DNA of 7,913 bases from Methanosaeta sp. NSP1 (GTDB lineage Archaea > Halobacteriota > Methanosarcinia > Methanotrichales > Methanotrichaceae): the NCBI GenBank assembly GCA_002256595.1, contig NOLC01000146.1, positions 1-7,913 of the forward strand, given 5' to 3'. The notes beneath the pieces are model-generated. The model saw nothing but the letters and a program-made list of their open reading frames with translations, was not told where the DNA came from and ran no database searches. The translations under genes and the position numbers were made by a program. This document shows positions 5,880 to 7,913 of this stretch, piece after piece (position 1 is the first letter of the stretch; the number at the start of each line of letters is the position of its first letter).

Positions 5880-7106
5880 ATGGAGACTATCCTCGCTTTT
5901 CTGGCTGTGGTGATCTCCGCCAGCCTGGTCATAACCAGGCTGGGCCCCTTTCTCTCTTTGATCCTCGCGTCCATTGCCTTTGGCCTCCTGTCGGGCATGG
6001 GCGGAGAGATGCTGGAATACATATCCTCCGGCCTCTCCCGCATATTCTCATCCCTGGCATTGGTGGTATTTTGCGGCGCACTGATGGCAGAGTATCTGCG
6101 CCGGACAGAGGGCATGGACAGAATCGTATTCGACCTGAGAAGACTGACTGGAAAAATACAGATGGTCTCCGGCGCGGCTGGATACCTCCTCTCCCTGCCG
6201 GCCATGTGCAGCATCACCGCTTATATGATACTGGAGCCGGTGGTCAAAGGCCTGGCCGAAAAAGCAGGCAGCGATGCCAACAGGTACCTTTTCATGACCG
6301 CAGCCTGCTCTATTATCTCCTTCAACCTGATCTACCCCTCCCCGGTGATGATCACACTTGCCTCCGAACTCTCGGCAGAGCCCTCAGATCTGCTCAGGCA
6401 CTCGATTCCCATATCTCTGATCTTATTCGCTTTCTGCTACCTGCTGATGCGTCATATGTTCCCGGGGGTCGAGGTGCAGGGAGTGCAGAATCCCCCTCCC
6501 CGGATGAAGAGCACAAGGGCCTGGATCCCTCTGCTGGTTCCCTTAGGCATGATGCTTCTGGGCAGCTTTTATCTGCCGGCGGCCGTTCTTGCCCGTCCGG
6601 ATATGGCTCTGCTGATGGGGGCAATGATCTGCCTGTGGCTGGAGAGGGGCATGGCCCAGGAGATGGTTCATGCCGCCTCCAGAAGATCGGGGGTGATATT
6701 GCTGGATCTATGCGGAGCAGGGGCTTTCGGGTATGTCATTGCCGAAAGCGGCCTGGCCGGGGAGATCTATCAGATGGGACAATTCCTGCCCTCACTGCTT
6801 TTGCCCTTCATTCTCTCCGCCCTGCTCCAACTGGCCATAGGATCGAGAGTGGTGACCGCTGCCGTATCCTGCCAGATACTGGCCGGCTACCCCCTTCCCC
6901 CCGTCACCCTGGCCCTGCTCATCGCATCAGGAGCAGGAGCGTTTATTCTGCCTTATGTCACCGATCCCTACTTCTGGCTGATAAAAAGATCAACCAAAGC
7001 CAGCATGATGCAGATGGTGAGGGGATATACCCTGCCCCTGAGCCTGCTGGGATTGGCCTCTTTTATGCTGGCCGGCCTCTCATCGTTGATCTGGCCTCAA
7101 ATCTGA
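5880..7106 (+). CDS. GntP-family permease (gluconate/organic acid:H+ symporter type)
   Basis: This 408-residue membrane protein has about eleven hydrophobic segments. The pattern fits the GntP family (COG2610) of proton-coupled organic-acid carriers. SLILASIAFGLLSGM (26-40) matches the first core segments, and SSLALVVFCGALMAEYLRRT (57-76) the second. LSLPAMCSITAYMILEP (104-120) is the family's re-entrant region. DLCGAGAFGYVIAESGL (276-292) and LLQLAIGSRVVTAAVSC (315-331) match the two-glycine and G-S signatures. DPYFWLIKRS (362-371) is the usual C-terminal D-x-x-FW-L motif. It is slightly shorter than the usual 430-450 residues. ATG 5880 was chosen over GTG 5835 because a perfect TATA box lies between them; the message is probably leaderless. 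The substrate cannot be named from sequence, and gluconate would be unexpected in a methanogen. The broken radical SAM gene follows after 48 bases. Confidence 0.85.
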   Translation: METILAFLAVVISASLVITRLGPFLSLILASIAFGLLSGMGGEMLEYISSGLSRIFSSLALVVFCGALMAEYLRRTEGMDRIVFDLRRLTGKIQMVSGAAGYLLSLPAMCSITAYMILEPVVKGLAEKAGSDANRYLFMTAACSIISFNLIYPSPVMITLASELSAEPSDLLRHSIPISLILFAFCYLLMRHMFPGVEVQGVQNPPPRMKSTRAWIPLLVPLGMMLLGSFYLPAAVLARPDMALLMGAMICLWLERGMAQEMVHAASRRSGVILLDLCGAGAFGYVIAESGLAGEIYQMGQFLPSLLLPFILSALLQLAIGSRVVTAAVSCQILAGYPLPPVTLALLIASGAGAFILPYVTDPYFWLIKRSTKASMMQMVRGYTLPLSLLGLASFMLAGLSSLIWPQI

Positions 7107-7154
7107 AATGAAATCAGAAAAGCTCATTGCTGATCCATCTGTAGCTTACTTGGA

Positions 7155-7913
7155 ATGTATCAATTGCCCTCCTACAGCCTGCTGCCCAAAAAAGATCTGG
7201 AAAAACGCGCCAGTGAAGCCATCTTCCGCCTGGCATCATGCCATCTATGCCCTCGCTTCTGCGGCGTGGACAGGCTATCCGACCAGCGGGGCTTCTGCCA
7301 AATCGGCAGGCTGGCAGGCGTGGCCAGCTACACGCCTCACTTCGGGGAGGAGGACTGCCTGGTAGGCCGTGCCGGCTCACGTCTTCTGCCAGAACTACGA
7401 CATCAGCCAGCAGAGCGCCGGGCGGGCTGTCTCGTCTGAGGAGCTGGCCCGGATGATGCTGGCCCTGCAGGATTGCGGCTGCCATAACATCAACTTCGTC
7501 ACACCCACTCACGTGGTGCCCCAGATCCTGGAGGCGCTGGTTTTGGCCAGGGAGGGCGGCCTGCATCTGCCGCTGGTTTATAACAGCGGCGGATACGACA
7601 GCGTTGAGACGCTTGGTCTGCTGGATGGGGTATTCGATATCTATATGCCCGATGCCAAATATGGGCAGGACGGGCCGGCCCTCAAATACTCCCACGCCCC
7701 TGGGTATGTGGACAGGATGAAAGCAGCCATCAAAGAGATGCACCGCCAGGTAGGCGATCTGGTTATGGACGAGGATGGCATAGCCATGCGCGGCCTTCTG
7801 GTCCGCCACCTGGTTTTGCCTGAGGGAGCCGCCGGCACGGCGGAGGTGGTCTGCTTCCTCTCCCGGGAGATATCCAAGAACACCTATCTCAATGTCATGG
7901 CCCAGTACCATCC
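7155..7913 (+). pseudogene. Radical SAM protein, PflX/COG1313 family, frameshifted by an internal deletion; 3' end beyond window
   Basis: The first 75 codons read MYQLPSYSLLPKKDLEKRAS, then C29xxC32xxxC36 and GFC48, and HFGEEDCLVGRAGS, the standard N-terminus of this family of pyruvate formate-lyase activase homologues. Intact members continue with about twelve residues holding the first two cysteines of CxxxCxxC. Here those residues are absent. The next recognisable sequence, VFCQNYDISQ, begins at 7381 in another frame with one base left over, so about 35 bases are missing. The original frame stops at 7437-7439. The second frame is open for 177 codons to the edge and shows NINFVTPTHVVPQILEAL, LPLVYNSGGYDS, DIYMPDAKYGQDGPALKYS, IKEMHRQVGDLVMDEDGIA and RGLLVRHLVLP, all well preserved. 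The damage therefore looks recent, or is an assembly fault. Without the cluster cysteines the enzyme could not bind its iron-sulfur cluster. ATG 7155 is the only ATG after an in-frame TGA at 7131; no clear ribosome site precedes it. Confidence 0.85.

Noticed and set aside
6071..7111. A 346-codon open frame on the plus strand
   Set aside because: It overlaps the GntP permease in another frame and its product is an Arg/Pro/Gly/Ser-rich string without domains. The permease frame has membrane segments and family motifs.
7108..7365. An 85-codon frame directly after the permease stop
   Set aside because: It runs out of frame over the conserved N-terminus of the radical SAM gene. Its composition is that of a shadow, and the CxxCxxxC motif is found only in the frame starting at 7155.
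7114..7911. A 265-codon open frame on the minus strand
   Set aside because: It lies antisense to the radical SAM gene, whose residues on the plus strand are clearly conserved family motifs. The minus frame shows no recognisable domain and is a shadow caused by codon bias.
1..7913. CRISPR arrays, tRNA or rRNA genes, insertion sequences
   Set aside because: I saw no regularly spaced repeats, cloverleaf sequences, rRNA stretches or transposase motifs on either strand.

Overview
The window looks archaeal, most likely from a methanogen of the Methanothrix/Methanosarcinales type. This is inferred from perfect or near-perfect archaeal TATA boxes (for example TTTATATA), a DUF4332 relic, a large surface protein built from CARDB/DUF11-like repeats, and a PflX-type radical SAM gene. 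No rRNA or marker gene fixes the species.

Left end (1-895, plus strand). A decayed DUF4332 gene carries two in-frame TAG codons and one frameshift. It is followed by an intact 42-residue protein with a strong Shine-Dalgarno site. Next comes a 148-base spacer holding a T-rich stretch, a 10-bp palindrome and a short tandem repeat, then a 52-residue winged-helix-like protein.

Centre (896-5683, minus strand). Two exported proteins are read right to left. The first is a 1159-residue membrane-anchored, probably glycosylated surface protein with about six immunoglobulin-like repeats, a helical segment and a separate C-terminal module. Downstream, 87 bases away, is a 406-residue substrate-binding protein of the LivJ (Peripla_BP_6) type with no transporter partners in the window. 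Both start with non-ATG codons (GTG and TTG).

Right end (5684-7913, plus strand). A promoter region separates the surface-protein gene from a divergent GntP-family permease. A perfect TATA box implies a leaderless mRNA beginning at ATG 5880. A radical SAM gene related to PflX/COG1313 follows 48 bases later. It has lost about 35 bases covering the first two cysteines of its CxxxCxxC cluster motif and is frameshifted there. Its second half, in another frame, runs open to the window edge.

Together this is an ordinary archaeal stretch dominated by cell-surface and transport functions, with two broken genes near its ends. I found no convincing new multi-gene system. The strongest leads are the lesion in the radical SAM gene, the lineage-type C-terminal module of the surface protein, and the two small proteins on the left.
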